From an uncultured Bacteroidales bacterium (GTDB lineage Bacteria; Bacteroidota; Bacteroidia; Bacteroidales; F082), in the NCBI GenBank assembly GCA_900318265.1, contig ONKA01000017.1:1-64000 (forward strand): a stretch of DNA of 64,000 nt, in the 5' to 3' direction. Positions 26,317 through 34,490 of this stretch are shown piece after piece. How positions within the stretch are numbered: the stretch's first letter is position 1; every line of letters starts with the position of its first letter. Under the pieces are notes generated by a model that worked only from the letters and a program-made list of their open reading frames with translations, had not been told where the DNA came from and made no database searches. A program made the translations under genes and the position numbers.

Positions 26317-26835
26317 ATGGAAACCGAAAGAATCCTACTCCGTCCCTGGCGCGACGATGACGCAGCGTCACTTTTCAAATACGCCTCCGACCCCGAAGTG
26401 GGTCCTCGCGCCGGCTGGCCCCCGCATAAGAGCGTGGAAGAGAGCCTCGAGATTATACATACTGTGTTTCATAACGATACCAATTGGGCCATTGAACTCA
26501 AGGCGACAGGCGAGGCCATCGGTGCGATAGGTTATGTGCCTGCGCCCGAGAGTAATCTCCCTGCCCGCGAAGGTGAGCCGTTGATAGGTTATTGGGTGGG
26601 CAAACCCTACTGGAACCAAGGCATTTGCACGGAAGCGCTTGAATTGATGCTTGACCATATCCGTAAGATAACCGACATCAAATCACTGATCAGCAGCCAT
26701 TACTTTGATAATCCTGCTTCGGGAAAAGTGATGGAGAAATGTGGGTTCAAGCCCACTGGCGAGTCCTGCATCGACGAGAAACTGACGGGCACGACAAAAC
26801 CGACACGAGTGATGAGATTGGAGATTGTACGATGA
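26317..26835 (+). CDS. GNAT N-acetyltransferase (RimJ/RimL-like)
   Basis: 172 residues. METERILLRPWRDDDAASLF opens the domain, LIGYWVGKPYWNQGICTEAL holds the acetyl-CoA pyrophosphate loop, and NPASGKVMEKCGF is the usual closing motif. It transfers acetyl from acetyl-CoA to an amine, often a protein N-terminus; the substrate is unknown. TATTTTTG at 26289-26296 is the -7 element. The stop overlaps the next start (ATGA). Confidence 0.88.
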   Translation: METERILLRPWRDDDAASLFKYASDPEVGPRAGWPPHKSVEESLEIIHTVFHNDTNWAIELKATGEAIGAIGYVPAPESNLPAREGEPLIGYWVGKPYWNQGICTEALELMLDHIRKITDIKSLISSHYFDNPASGKVMEKCGFKPTGESCIDEKLTGTTKPTRVMRLEIVR

Positions 26836-27872
26836 AGAATAGTGCTACAAAAACGGCCGTTTTAATCGCTTTATTTGCATTTTTATGTTTGCCTTCGTGG
26901 GCACAACAGAGTCGTCGCGCGTTTTTTGCAGGCAATAGTTACACATCGGTCAACGACTTGCCTCGGATGGTGGCTGACATTGCGCAAAGCATGGGCGATG
27001 AGCTGATTTATGCCAGTAATACTCCTGGTGCTTGTACCTTTGAGTTGCACTGCTCCAATGCCTCGATGGACAAGATTTGTCAGGGCGGATGGGATTTTGT
27101 GGTGCTGCAGGAGCAGAGCCAGCTGCCCGCTTTCCCCATTGAAATGGTGGAGGAGATGGTCTATCCGTTTGCCAAGCAATTGGTGGATTCTACCTATGCC
27201 TTCAATCCTGATGGCGATGCCATGTTTTACATGACCTGGGGCCGCAAGAACGGCGACACGGAGTTTGGCCCGATGTATCCCATGATGAGCACCTACGAGG
27301 GTATGGATAGCCTACTTTATGCGCGTTATATGTATATGGCGGAGACCAACGATGCCTCGGTGTGCCCCGTGGGTCGTGTTTGGCACTATCTCCGCGATAC
27401 ACATGGTGAAATTGAGCTTTATACGCCCGACGAAAGCCATCCCTCTTTGGCGGGTAGCTATGCCGCTGCCTGCGCTTTTTATACCATGATGTTTGGTCGC
27501 GACCCCGACAGCATCACCTACGAGGCAGGTTTGGGCATGAAGACGGCTGGCATTATCCGTTCGGCTGTGCATGATGTGGTGTACGACTCGCTCTGGAAAT
27601 GGCAACGCCCCGATCCGTATGTGTTGCCTTCCGAAAGGCAGGGTTTTGAAATCAAAGTCAGTCCTAATCCGACACATGACGAGGTGACGCTTCACATGCC
27701 TCAAGAAACAACTGCCGAGATTCTCTTATACGGCACTGACGGTCATATCTTTTGGAATAAAAGGACCAATGGAACAACCTATATTTCTTTAGAAGGATTG
27801 TCGTCGGGAGTCTATCTTCTTAAAGTGATTACCCAACAAGGAATTGTAGTGGAAAGGATTGTCAAGCAATAA
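26832..27872 (+). CDS. DUF4886/SGNH-like secreted hydrolase with T9SS domain
   Basis: 346 residues from ATG 26832. Signal peptide ends at SWAQ. RAFFAGNSYTSVNDLPRMV carries the GNS block of SGNH hydrolases with the nucleophile Ser, and PDESHPSLAGSY holds the DxxH pair, so the catalytic triad is present. The last 75 residues (VSPNPTHDEVTLH ... GLSSGVYLLKV) are a T9SS type A sorting domain. Translationally coupled to the GNAT gene, though the functions are not obviously linked. Confidence 0.83.
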   Translation: MKNSATKTAVLIALFAFLCLPSWAQQSRRAFFAGNSYTSVNDLPRMVADIAQSMGDELIYASNTPGACTFELHCSNASMDKICQGGWDFVVLQEQSQLPAFPIEMVEEMVYPFAKQLVDSTYAFNPDGDAMFYMTWGRKNGDTEFGPMYPMMSTYEGMDSLLYARYMYMAETNDASVCPVGRVWHYLRDTHGEIELYTPDESHPSLAGSYAAACAFYTMMFGRDPDSITYEAGLGMKTAGIIRSAVHDVVYDSLWKWQRPDPYVLPSERQGFEIKVSPNPTHDEVTLHMPQETTAEILLYGTDGHIFWNKRTNGTTYISLEGLSSGVYLLKVITQQGIVVERIVKQ

Positions 27873-27918
27873 GAAAAAGTGTATCTTTGCCAAAAATAAT
27901 CAAATCTCACCTGTTCCT

Positions 27919-29019
27919 ATGAAAACAAAAAACATACTAAGAATCAGTGTATTATCACTGTTTGTGATGCTTTGTACCCCGTTGTTTTCACAAATTCAGA
28001 CTTTTGAATGGCAAGGCACACAGCGGCAATATCTCATCAAGACACCAACGGTTGATCGTGAAACGATGCCGATCCTGTATTTTCTGCATGGGTTGGGCGA
28101 CAATATCACCCGTTTGGACAATGAGTTCCATTTCCAACAGATAGCCGATGAATTCCAGTGGGTCGTTGTGATACCCCAGGCGTTGCCGCAGTCGGGTGCG
28201 ACTATGTGGAACGCGGGTCTGATGAGTAGCAGCATCGACGACTCAGGATTTTTGATGGCCCTTCTCGACACGTTGGCGGTGCAATATCCCATCAATCTCG
28301 ATAGTGTCTTTTTCACCGGCTTCTCCATGGGCGGTTTCATGACCCATCGCATGGCCATCGAGCACGGCGACCGCATCACGGCTTGTGCTCCTGTCAGCGG
28401 ACTGATCACGCATTCCATGTCCAACCTTTCAGCAACGCCCGTTAGGATGCTTCACATCCACGGCACTTCCGACCCTGTGGTGGGCTACGACGGCAACTCG
28501 CAATACTTTGGTGGTAACCTTGGTCTCAGCGTGGAGGCTATCCTCAACTACTGGAAAAACGCCAACGAATGTGTCGCTGAACCCGTCATCGACACCTTCC
28601 CTGACTTGAAGAACGATGGACTTCGTTTTGTGCGCTACACCTATGAAGGTGATGCCGAGCTGCAGCACATCAAGGTCATTGGTGGCAACCACACTTGGTA
28701 TATGAGCGAAAACCAATACGACATCGGCTACATGACCGAAATACACAAGTTTTTCGTTGGCAATGGTGGAGGAGGCGAGGGCATCGCCGAATCTGAGGAT
28801 CATCATTTGGATCTTTGGCCCAACCCAACAACAGGCTGTTTCTCCATCAAAGTGAAAACTGTTACAAACATCGAAGTCATGGATTTGCAAGGCCGTTCAG
28901 TGGCCCAATACGTTTTGACGCCTGGCACCCATCAAATCGACATGGACGGTTTTCCGAAAGGCTTGTATTTCATCAAACACGAAAACGGCAAAGTGCAGAA
29001 GCTTTTATTGACGAAATAA
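27919..29019 (+). CDS. Secreted esterase/depolymerase-like alpha/beta hydrolase, T9SS
   Basis: 366 residues from ATG 27919, after TATCTTTG at 27882-27889. Signal peptide ends at PLFSQ. Core features: LYFLHGLGDN oxyanion region, nucleophile elbow FTGFSMGGFM (Ser), acid in GTSDPVVGYD and His in IGGNHTWY. This is the pattern of LpqC/PHB-depolymerase/feruloyl-esterase-like proteins. A C-terminal T9SS sorting domain (LWPNPTTGCFSIK ... GFPKGLYFIKH) sends it outside. Third T9SS-sorted protein in the window. Confidence 0.85.
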   Translation: MKTKNILRISVLSLFVMLCTPLFSQIQTFEWQGTQRQYLIKTPTVDRETMPILYFLHGLGDNITRLDNEFHFQQIADEFQWVVVIPQALPQSGATMWNAGLMSSSIDDSGFLMALLDTLAVQYPINLDSVFFTGFSMGGFMTHRMAIEHGDRITACAPVSGLITHSMSNLSATPVRMLHIHGTSDPVVGYDGNSQYFGGNLGLSVEAILNYWKNANECVAEPVIDTFPDLKNDGLRFVRYTYEGDAELQHIKVIGGNHTWYMSENQYDIGYMTEIHKFFVGNGGGGEGIAESEDHHLDLWPNPTTGCFSIKVKTVTNIEVMDLQGRSVAQYVLTPGTHQIDMDGFPKGLYFIKHENGKVQKLLLTK

Positions 29020-29031
29020 AATCTAAGTCCG

Positions 29032-29658
29032 ATGTTGAACCCCAAATTCGATACTTGTTTCTTTGAGCGTTATGCCATGGTCTCGTTGGCCACGCTTTTA
29101 GGTGAGCATTATGCCCATCTGGTCAACCGTGATCGACCCGACCTGCAGGATGAGGAACAAGGCATCGGCATTGAGGTGACGAGAGCCATCCGCGAGAATA
29201 AGAACGTAGCCAACGCCTTGGTTAATGAGATGGCGGGCGAAGACATCAAGGAAGTGAATGCTGAGGACTTGCAACATATCAACCAAAGCGGTTATGCGTA
29301 TGGTTTGGGCGACGGCAGTATCATTGGTCGCAATGAGTACGAATTCTGGTCGTTGGCCTTGCCCTTGAAGCGCATCCTCGAGATTAAGATGAACAAGGTG
29401 AATGACGGCTTTTATGGCGATTTCGATGAGTTTGGACTCTTTGTCTTCACCAAAGAAGACTTGGATATCGAACAAATCAAGCAGACCATCGCCTTCATGA
29501 TGGAAAAACAAGCCTACCAAAACCGACTTTATTCACGGCTCTTCCTTTCACAAATCCAAACTTTGTTCGATTGCGACCTTGAAACGGGTCGTTATCGTAA
29601 GTTCAAGATTTCAGAGGAGCAAAGGCGTTCGTTTTACGAAGAAGCCATCAAGGTTTGA
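29032..29658 (+). CDS. Hypothetical protein, possible PD-(D/E)XK-like fold
   Basis: 208 residues; not recognised. The stretch RDRPDLQDEEQGIGIEVTRA resembles the PD...ExT core of some nuclease-fold proteins, but this is weak. No signal peptide or membrane helix, so it is cytoplasmic, unlike its secreted neighbours. It starts 12 bp after the esterase gene and overlaps the end of the converging beta-helix gene by 11 bases. Confidence 0.65.
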   Translation: MLNPKFDTCFFERYAMVSLATLLGEHYAHLVNRDRPDLQDEEQGIGIEVTRAIRENKNVANALVNEMAGEDIKEVNAEDLQHINQSGYAYGLGDGSIIGRNEYEFWSLALPLKRILEIKMNKVNDGFYGDFDEFGLFVFTKEDLDIEQIKQTIAFMMEKQAYQNRLYSRLFLSQIQTLFDCDLETGRYRKFKISEEQRRSFYEEAIKV

Positions 29659-31231
29659 CGACTTTCGCAACACGAGTTCTTCCTGCTGCTTGGACAACGA
29701 GCAAATAGGATCCGCTTGACAAACTTTGGAATAGCTCACCGACTTCAACGCGGTTGAGACCGATTTGTGTTTTTCCTAAATTCTTGTTGGACAATAATTT
29801 GCCGTCAATAGAATAGACCTTTACAAACAAAGCACTGGCACTTTCGCATTCAATCTCGGCATAACTTGACATTGAAATGGGATTGCCAATGATGTGTAAA
29901 AGCTGGTTTTTTTGAGAGGTTTCCAGGATGTCCGTGAGGTCGTATTCGTAAGCACCCAGGTCGATGCAATTGTCGCTAACACGTTGATGACCATCTAAGT
30001 CGAGGCCGTTGAGGATTTCCGTGGGCGTCTCAGGTGCACCGGCATCGACACAAGGACTTTCGGTACTCAGTCGGAAATTCTCATTATCGGGATTAGCGAA
30101 AAGAGGGTCTTCGTCAAAGCAGTTCTCGTAAACAGTGATAATCTCATGATTCGAAATGTTTTCAAACCCGTACTGTACCAAGCAGTTATGGAACTCTGGG
30201 GCATAATCGTCGTATGTCCAGGACCACATCTGCACGGGTTCGTCGAGTGGGATTTCGTTGGTGTTGCCGTAAACGATGCAGTTCCACAATACTGGCGAGC
30301 TCTGCTGATAGAAAAAGATGCCACCACAGTTGACGCCAATGGAATGGTTGTTCACCACGGTGAGGTTGGCTACCAAAGGCGACGAGTCGCTGATGGCCAA
30401 GCCGCCACCGAAGTGTCCTGAGGTGTTGTTGGCAAAGAGCGAGTTGGTGATGCTACATGGGTTGTCGTAGCATCGGATCAGATACAAACCTGCCCCATTG
30501 ATGCCATAGTTATGATTGAAGCGACAACGATCGATGTTGATGGAACAACTGTCGATGCTCAAGGCTCCCCCGATGGCACTTTCTCCGTTGTTGTAACGGA
30601 AGTCTGTATCGGTAATGTCCACCTCGCATTTCAAGAAACGAAGTCCGCCGCCATACATGAAATAAACCGTATCTAACTTGGTGTAAGTCAGGTTGTTGTT
30701 AACCATGCAGTCGTGAATCACCACTTTGGAGTTTTCGGCATTCAAGGCGCCGCCGTGTTCACGCGAGAAATTGCAAAATAGGGTGCTGTGACCGATTTCC
30801 ACATCTCTGCAGTCAAAGATGCGCAGCGCGCCACCATCTTGGTCGTTATTGAGGGCAGCCTTGCCATATTGGAAGCGGCAATAGTCAAACTTGGCCTTCC
30901 CAGCTTTGTCCATGCGAATGCCGTTCCAGCCACCTCGCCCCACGTTGAAAGCATAGAAGCCTGTGGTGTCGGCCACGGTGAAGAGGATGGAGTCACTCTC
31001 CTTTCCCAGGGCTGTCAACGAGGCACCGTTTTCAACTTTAATGCAGTAATAGTTGTCAAACAACACTATGGTTCCCGCCTGGATACGCAACGAGTCCTGT
31101 ACTTTGACATCACCGGTCACGCGTATCGTGTCGGCCGTCCATGTGCCCGATTGCACCCCGGAAACTTCGATAGTTTGGGCTTGGGAAAGAACGGAGGCCA
31201 GTAAAAACAAGAATAGAAGTTTTGTTTTCAT
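29648..31231 (-). CDS. Right-handed beta-helix surface protein with T9SS domain
   Basis: 527 residues. Signal peptide ends at LSQAQ. Residues 120-330 form parallel beta-helix coils marked by repeated GGALxxxxC-type turns (QDGGALRIFDC, EHGGALNAEN, AIGGALSIDSC, INGAGLYLIRC, HFGGGLAISD). A 'choice-of-anchor' region (NPDNENFRLSTESPCVDAG) follows, and the end (IDGKLLSNKNLG ... SSGSYLLVV) is a T9SS sorting domain. Likely a polysaccharide-binding or adhesive protein; catalytic residues are not evident. TACTTTTG at 31254-31261 (minus) is the -7 element. Confidence 0.83.
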   Translation of the reverse strand: MKTKLLFLFLLASVLSQAQTIEVSGVQSGTWTADTIRVTGDVKVQDSLRIQAGTIVLFDNYYCIKVENGASLTALGKESDSILFTVADTTGFYAFNVGRGGWNGIRMDKAGKAKFDYCRFQYGKAALNNDQDGGALRIFDCRDVEIGHSTLFCNFSREHGGALNAENSKVVIHDCMVNNNLTYTKLDTVYFMYGGGLRFLKCEVDITDTDFRYNNGESAIGGALSIDSCSINIDRCRFNHNYGINGAGLYLIRCYDNPCSITNSLFANNTSGHFGGGLAISDSSPLVANLTVVNNHSIGVNCGGIFFYQQSSPVLWNCIVYGNTNEIPLDEPVQMWSWTYDDYAPEFHNCLVQYGFENISNHEIITVYENCFDEDPLFANPDNENFRLSTESPCVDAGAPETPTEILNGLDLDGHQRVSDNCIDLGAYEYDLTDILETSQKNQLLHIIGNPISMSSYAEIECESASALFVKVYSIDGKLLSNKNLGKTQIGLNRVEVGELFQSLSSGSYLLVVQAAGRTRVAKVVKP

Positions 31232-31338
31232 AAACCAAGTAATTATTAAATCGCAAAAGTAAGGCTTATATTTGATTTTTAGGTTAATTCGATAAAATTA
31301 TTTATTTTTGCAGCCCGAAACTCAGCAGAACGCTTTTG

Positions 31339-32055
31339 ATGGAAAACTCTACCTCAATATTCAATCACATGTCGCAAGTAGAAGGTCCATTCTCTTTTGA
31401 ATGGATTTTTTGGGCTGTCATGTTAGGTTTGTTTTTGGGGTTGGTTATCAACATGGGACCGGCTTTCATTACTTTGGTGCAAACCAGTCTGCATCAGGAT
31501 TTTAAGTCGGCAGTGCTGTTTGCTTTTGGCGTGATTTTGAACGATGCGGCAGTCATCGCCATTTGTATTTTCACCTCGGTGCAGTTAGGAGTGTCGTTTA
31601 ATTCAGGGGTTCCTTGGTTCAGCATCGGGGCGGGTGCCATCTTGGTATTGTTTGGAATTATGACCTTTTTTATGAAGGCGAGAAATAGGGAAACGCGCCA
31701 CGAACAGCGCGCCAAGGAGTTGTTGGAGGAGCAAGACGACTGTCCATCGCCGTTCTTTTTCATCGGTAAAGGTTTCGCTCTTAACGTATTGAACCCGTTT
31801 GTATGGATTTTTTGGTTTTCGGCTGTGGCTATTGTGGTGGGTGGCACCAACAACACCCTCATCACCATCCTCTTTTTCCTCATCGTTTTGAGCACCAGCT
31901 TCGCACTTGATGTCTTGAAGGCTTGGGGCGCAGCGAAGTTGAAGCGCTTTTTCGATGCCGATCGTACCACATGGTTGAACCGTATTGCGGGCATTCTGTT
32001 GGTGTGTTGCGGTCTCTATTTCATTGTTTTTAAGGGAATTGTCAACCTCGTCTAA
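31339..32055 (+). CDS. LysE-family transporter
   Basis: 238 residues from ATG 31339. Six membrane segments with the family opening LGLFLGLVINMGPAFITLVQ and the conserved LNPFVWIFWF in the middle. The family exports amino acids or related solutes through the inner membrane. TATTTTTG at 31303-31310 is the -7 element. The next membrane gene follows after 12 bp. Confidence 0.82.
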   Translation: MENSTSIFNHMSQVEGPFSFEWIFWAVMLGLFLGLVINMGPAFITLVQTSLHQDFKSAVLFAFGVILNDAAVIAICIFTSVQLGVSFNSGVPWFSIGAGAILVLFGIMTFFMKARNRETRHEQRAKELLEEQDDCPSPFFFIGKGFALNVLNPFVWIFWFSAVAIVVGGTNNTLITILFFLIVLSTSFALDVLKAWGAAKLKRFFDADRTTWLNRIAGILLVCCGLYFIVFKGIVNLV

Positions 32056-32067
32056 ACTATAATAACT

Positions 32068-32661
32068 ATGGAAGTCAAAAAAGCAAACTCAGGCTGGCTG
32101 GCGTTTCTGGTGAGTGGAATCGTCGCCATCGGTTATGGTGTATTGGCCATCTTGTTGACGGAGAAATTTGTCGACATTCTCGAAATCGTCATGCGTGTTT
32201 CAGGCATCTGCATTGCTGCCACGGGTGTCATTTTCCTGATCGCTGCAATCGTGCGGATGACCAAGAAATTGCCTTGGGGCTTGATTCTGTTGGAAGCAAT
32301 AGCGTTGATTACTGTTGGCGTGCTTTCAAGCATTTATGCCACGAAAGCGTTGGCATTGCTGGTGATTCTCATTGGTATCTGGTCGGCTATCATCGGTGCT
32401 TTCATGCTTCTTGTGATGGCGCGCACCAAGAACCTTTGGAATAAGGGCTTCTATATTGTGAGTGCTATCTTGAGCATCGTCTTCGGCGTGCTTTTGATAG
32501 CGCATCCTTTTGGCTTCGTCAAATGGTTTATCATCATGTCGGGTATCATCGCCTTGGCATTTGGCCTTATCATGATGATGTTCGCCTTTGCCATCCATCG
32601 TGCGGAAAAGGAAGTCAAAGTGGAAGTTGTGGAGACCTCTGCTACCGAAGAAGAGGCTTAA
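32068..32661 (+). CDS. HdeD/DUF308-type membrane protein
   Basis: 197 residues with six membrane helices in three similar pairs, as in HdeD and DUF308 proteins (GWLAFLVSGIVAIGYGVLAI, ILEAIALITVGVLSSI, IVSAILSIVFGVLLIAHP). HdeD is linked to acid resistance in E. coli; here the role is open. Probably co-transcribed with the LysE gene. Confidence 0.8.
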   Translation: MEVKKANSGWLAFLVSGIVAIGYGVLAILLTEKFVDILEIVMRVSGICIAATGVIFLIAAIVRMTKKLPWGLILLEAIALITVGVLSSIYATKALALLVILIGIWSAIIGAFMLLVMARTKNLWNKGFYIVSAILSIVFGVLLIAHPFGFVKWFIIMSGIIALAFGLIMMMFAFAIHRAEKEVKVEVVETSATEEEA

Positions 32662-32669
32662 TCCGATAA

Positions 32670-33350
32670 CTACTGAAACGCTGTCCAAGGCGCCACTTCT
32701 GGCAAGGGCGCTGTGATTTCTATTTGTGTCTTCAAAACGGGGTGCTCAAAGGCGATACGCCAGGCATGCAGGCTGATGGAGGCATCGGGGTTGCTACGCG
32801 GGTAGCCATATTTCAAGTCACCTCGGATGGGGCAGCCGATATGTGCCAATTGGCAACGAATCTGATGATGCCTTCCCGTAAACAACTCGACTTCAAGCAG
32901 ATAAAAAGTATCTGACTTTCCGACTACACGATAGCTGAGTCGCGCCAACTTGGCCTCTTTGGTGCCTTCGGGCACGACGAACGACTTGTTCATCTTCTCG
33001 TTCTTGACGAGGAAGTCCTCCAACACGTCGGCTTGCTTGGGTGGGTGGTTCTTCACCAAGGCCAGATAGGTTTTGCGGAAGTCACGGTCTTTCACCTTCA
33101 CGGTCATGCGCGACAGGGCTTTGCTCGTCTTGGCGAACACCACTGCACCGCTCACAGGGCGGTCGATACGGTGGACTAGGCCAGCGAACACATTCCCTGG
33201 CTTGTCGTATTTCTCCTTGATGTATTCCTTCACATCGTCGAGCAGACAGACGTCACCTGTTTTGTCACCCTGCACAATCTCGGACGGCAGTTTGTTCACC
33301 ACAATGAGGTGGTTGTCTTCGTAGAGGATTCTATCAGCAATTTTATTCAT
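32670..33350 (-). CDS. RluA-family pseudouridine synthase
   Basis: 226 residues from ATG 33350. The catalytic motif GLVHRIDRPVSGAVVFAKT contains the active Asp; VELFTGRHHQIRCQLAHIGCP is the second family motif. No S4 domain, so it is the short form that modifies rRNA or tRNA uridines; the exact site is unknown. Its start overlaps the end of mnmA by 8 bases, tying two RNA-modifying enzymes together. Confidence 0.88.
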   Translation of the reverse strand: MNKIADRILYEDNHLIVVNKLPSEIVQGDKTGDVCLLDDVKEYIKEKYDKPGNVFAGLVHRIDRPVSGAVVFAKTSKALSRMTVKVKDRDFRKTYLALVKNHPPKQADVLEDFLVKNEKMNKSFVVPEGTKEAKLARLSYRVVGKSDTFYLLEVELFTGRHHQIRCQLAHIGCPIRGDLKYGYPRSNPDASISLHAWRIAFEHPVLKTQIEITAPLPEVAPWTAFQ

Positions 33351-34416
33351 TGGTCTCAATAATTACTCCGCTACCAATAACATAAGGCTCTGTCTCATGG
33401 TATACCACGCCAAACTGTCCCGGTGCCACACCCGAGATGGCCTCCTCGGAGACAATGTCGGCACCACGTTCGGTGAGGCGGATACGGCCATAAGTGAACT
33501 CTGGTTGGTGACGTATCTTGAAGCGGATGCGCTGGCCGTCGACGAACTGCAAGGCAGGATTCATCGGTTGCAGGTCACCCATAGGGACGATGTTGGTGTA
33601 TTGTGCCACGGGGTCGTAGCCTTGCGACACATAGACGATATTGCTCGGGATGTCTTTCTTCACCACAAACCACGGACCACCGCTGAGCCCTAAACCTTTG
33701 CGCTGTCCAATGGTGTGGAACCAGAAGCCCTTGTGGCGACCTAGTTTCTTGCCTGTCTCCAACTCCACGATGTCGCCAGGCATCTCGCCAAGGTATTCGC
33801 GGATATAGTCGTTGTAGTTAATCTTTCCCAAGAAGCAGATGCCTTGACTGTCATGGCGTTCAGCACTCGGAAGTTTGTATTGGGCGGCCAAACGACGCAC
33901 CTCGGGTTTGGGGATATCGCCGATAGGGAAGATGACCTTGCTCAGCTGGGCATAGGTGATACGACCCAAGAAATAGGTTTGGTCCTTGAAGGTGTCGGCC
34001 GCCGTGCCAAGCCAGAAGATGCCGTTTTTGTCCTCCCACGAGCGGGCATAATGACCAGTGGCGATTTTGTCGAAGTTGTGGCCTTCTTTCTCCTCAAAGG
34101 CACCGAGTTTGATCCAACGGTTGCACATCACGTCAGGGTTGGGCGTGAGGCCCTTTCGCACCATCTCCATGGTGTATTTTCCGACGGTCTCAAAATACTC
34201 GTGCTGCAGGTCGACGATGTCGAACTTGCAGCCGTATTTCTTGGCGATGTAAGTAGTGATTTCAATGTCCTCCTCCGACGGACAGCTCGACAGGTCTTCC
34301 TTACCTTCCATACCGATTTTGATATAGAAGATATGCGGGTCGTAGCCTTGCTCCTTGAGCAGCGGCACTACCACGGAGCTGTCGACGCCTCCCGAAACCA
34401 ACGCGGCAATATTCAT
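33343..34416 (-). CDS. mnmA: tRNA 2-thiouridine(34) synthase MnmA
   Basis: 357 residues, usual length. The PP-loop SGGVDSS (8-14) binds ATP; Cys residues in NPDVMCNRWIK and SQGICFLG are the catalytic pair; GQRKGLGLSGG marks the central domain. It thiolates the wobble uridine of tRNA Lys, Glu and Gln. A TATATTTG -7 element lies on the minus strand at 34434-34441. Co-transcribed with the overlapping RluA-like gene. Confidence 0.95.
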   Translation of the reverse strand: MNIAALVSGGVDSSVVVPLLKEQGYDPHIFYIKIGMEGKEDLSSCPSEEDIEITTYIAKKYGCKFDIVDLQHEYFETVGKYTMEMVRKGLTPNPDVMCNRWIKLGAFEEKEGHNFDKIATGHYARSWEDKNGIFWLGTAADTFKDQTYFLGRITYAQLSKVIFPIGDIPKPEVRRLAAQYKLPSAERHDSQGICFLGKINYNDYIREYLGEMPGDIVELETGKKLGRHKGFWFHTIGQRKGLGLSGGPWFVVKKDIPSNIVYVSQGYDPVAQYTNIVPMGDLQPMNPALQFVDGQRIRFKIRHQPEFTYGRIRLTERGADIVSEEAISGVAPGQFGVVYHETEPYVIGSGVIIETNE

Positions 34417-34456
34417 GGGTTAGATATTTTCTGCAAATATAGGTATTTTTCGGTTT

Positions 34457-34484
34457 GTAGAAACGTTACGCGCAACGTCTTTAC
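34457..34484. repeat. Imperfect palindrome between mnmA and GH92
   Basis: GTAGAAACGTTACG followed by CGCAACGTCTTTAC; arms pair at 11 of 14 positions. It shares the GTAGARACG...GTCTYTAC ends with the perfect palindrome at 6878-6907 and so belongs to the same dispersed family. Confidence 0.65.
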
Positions 34485-34490
34485 ATCATT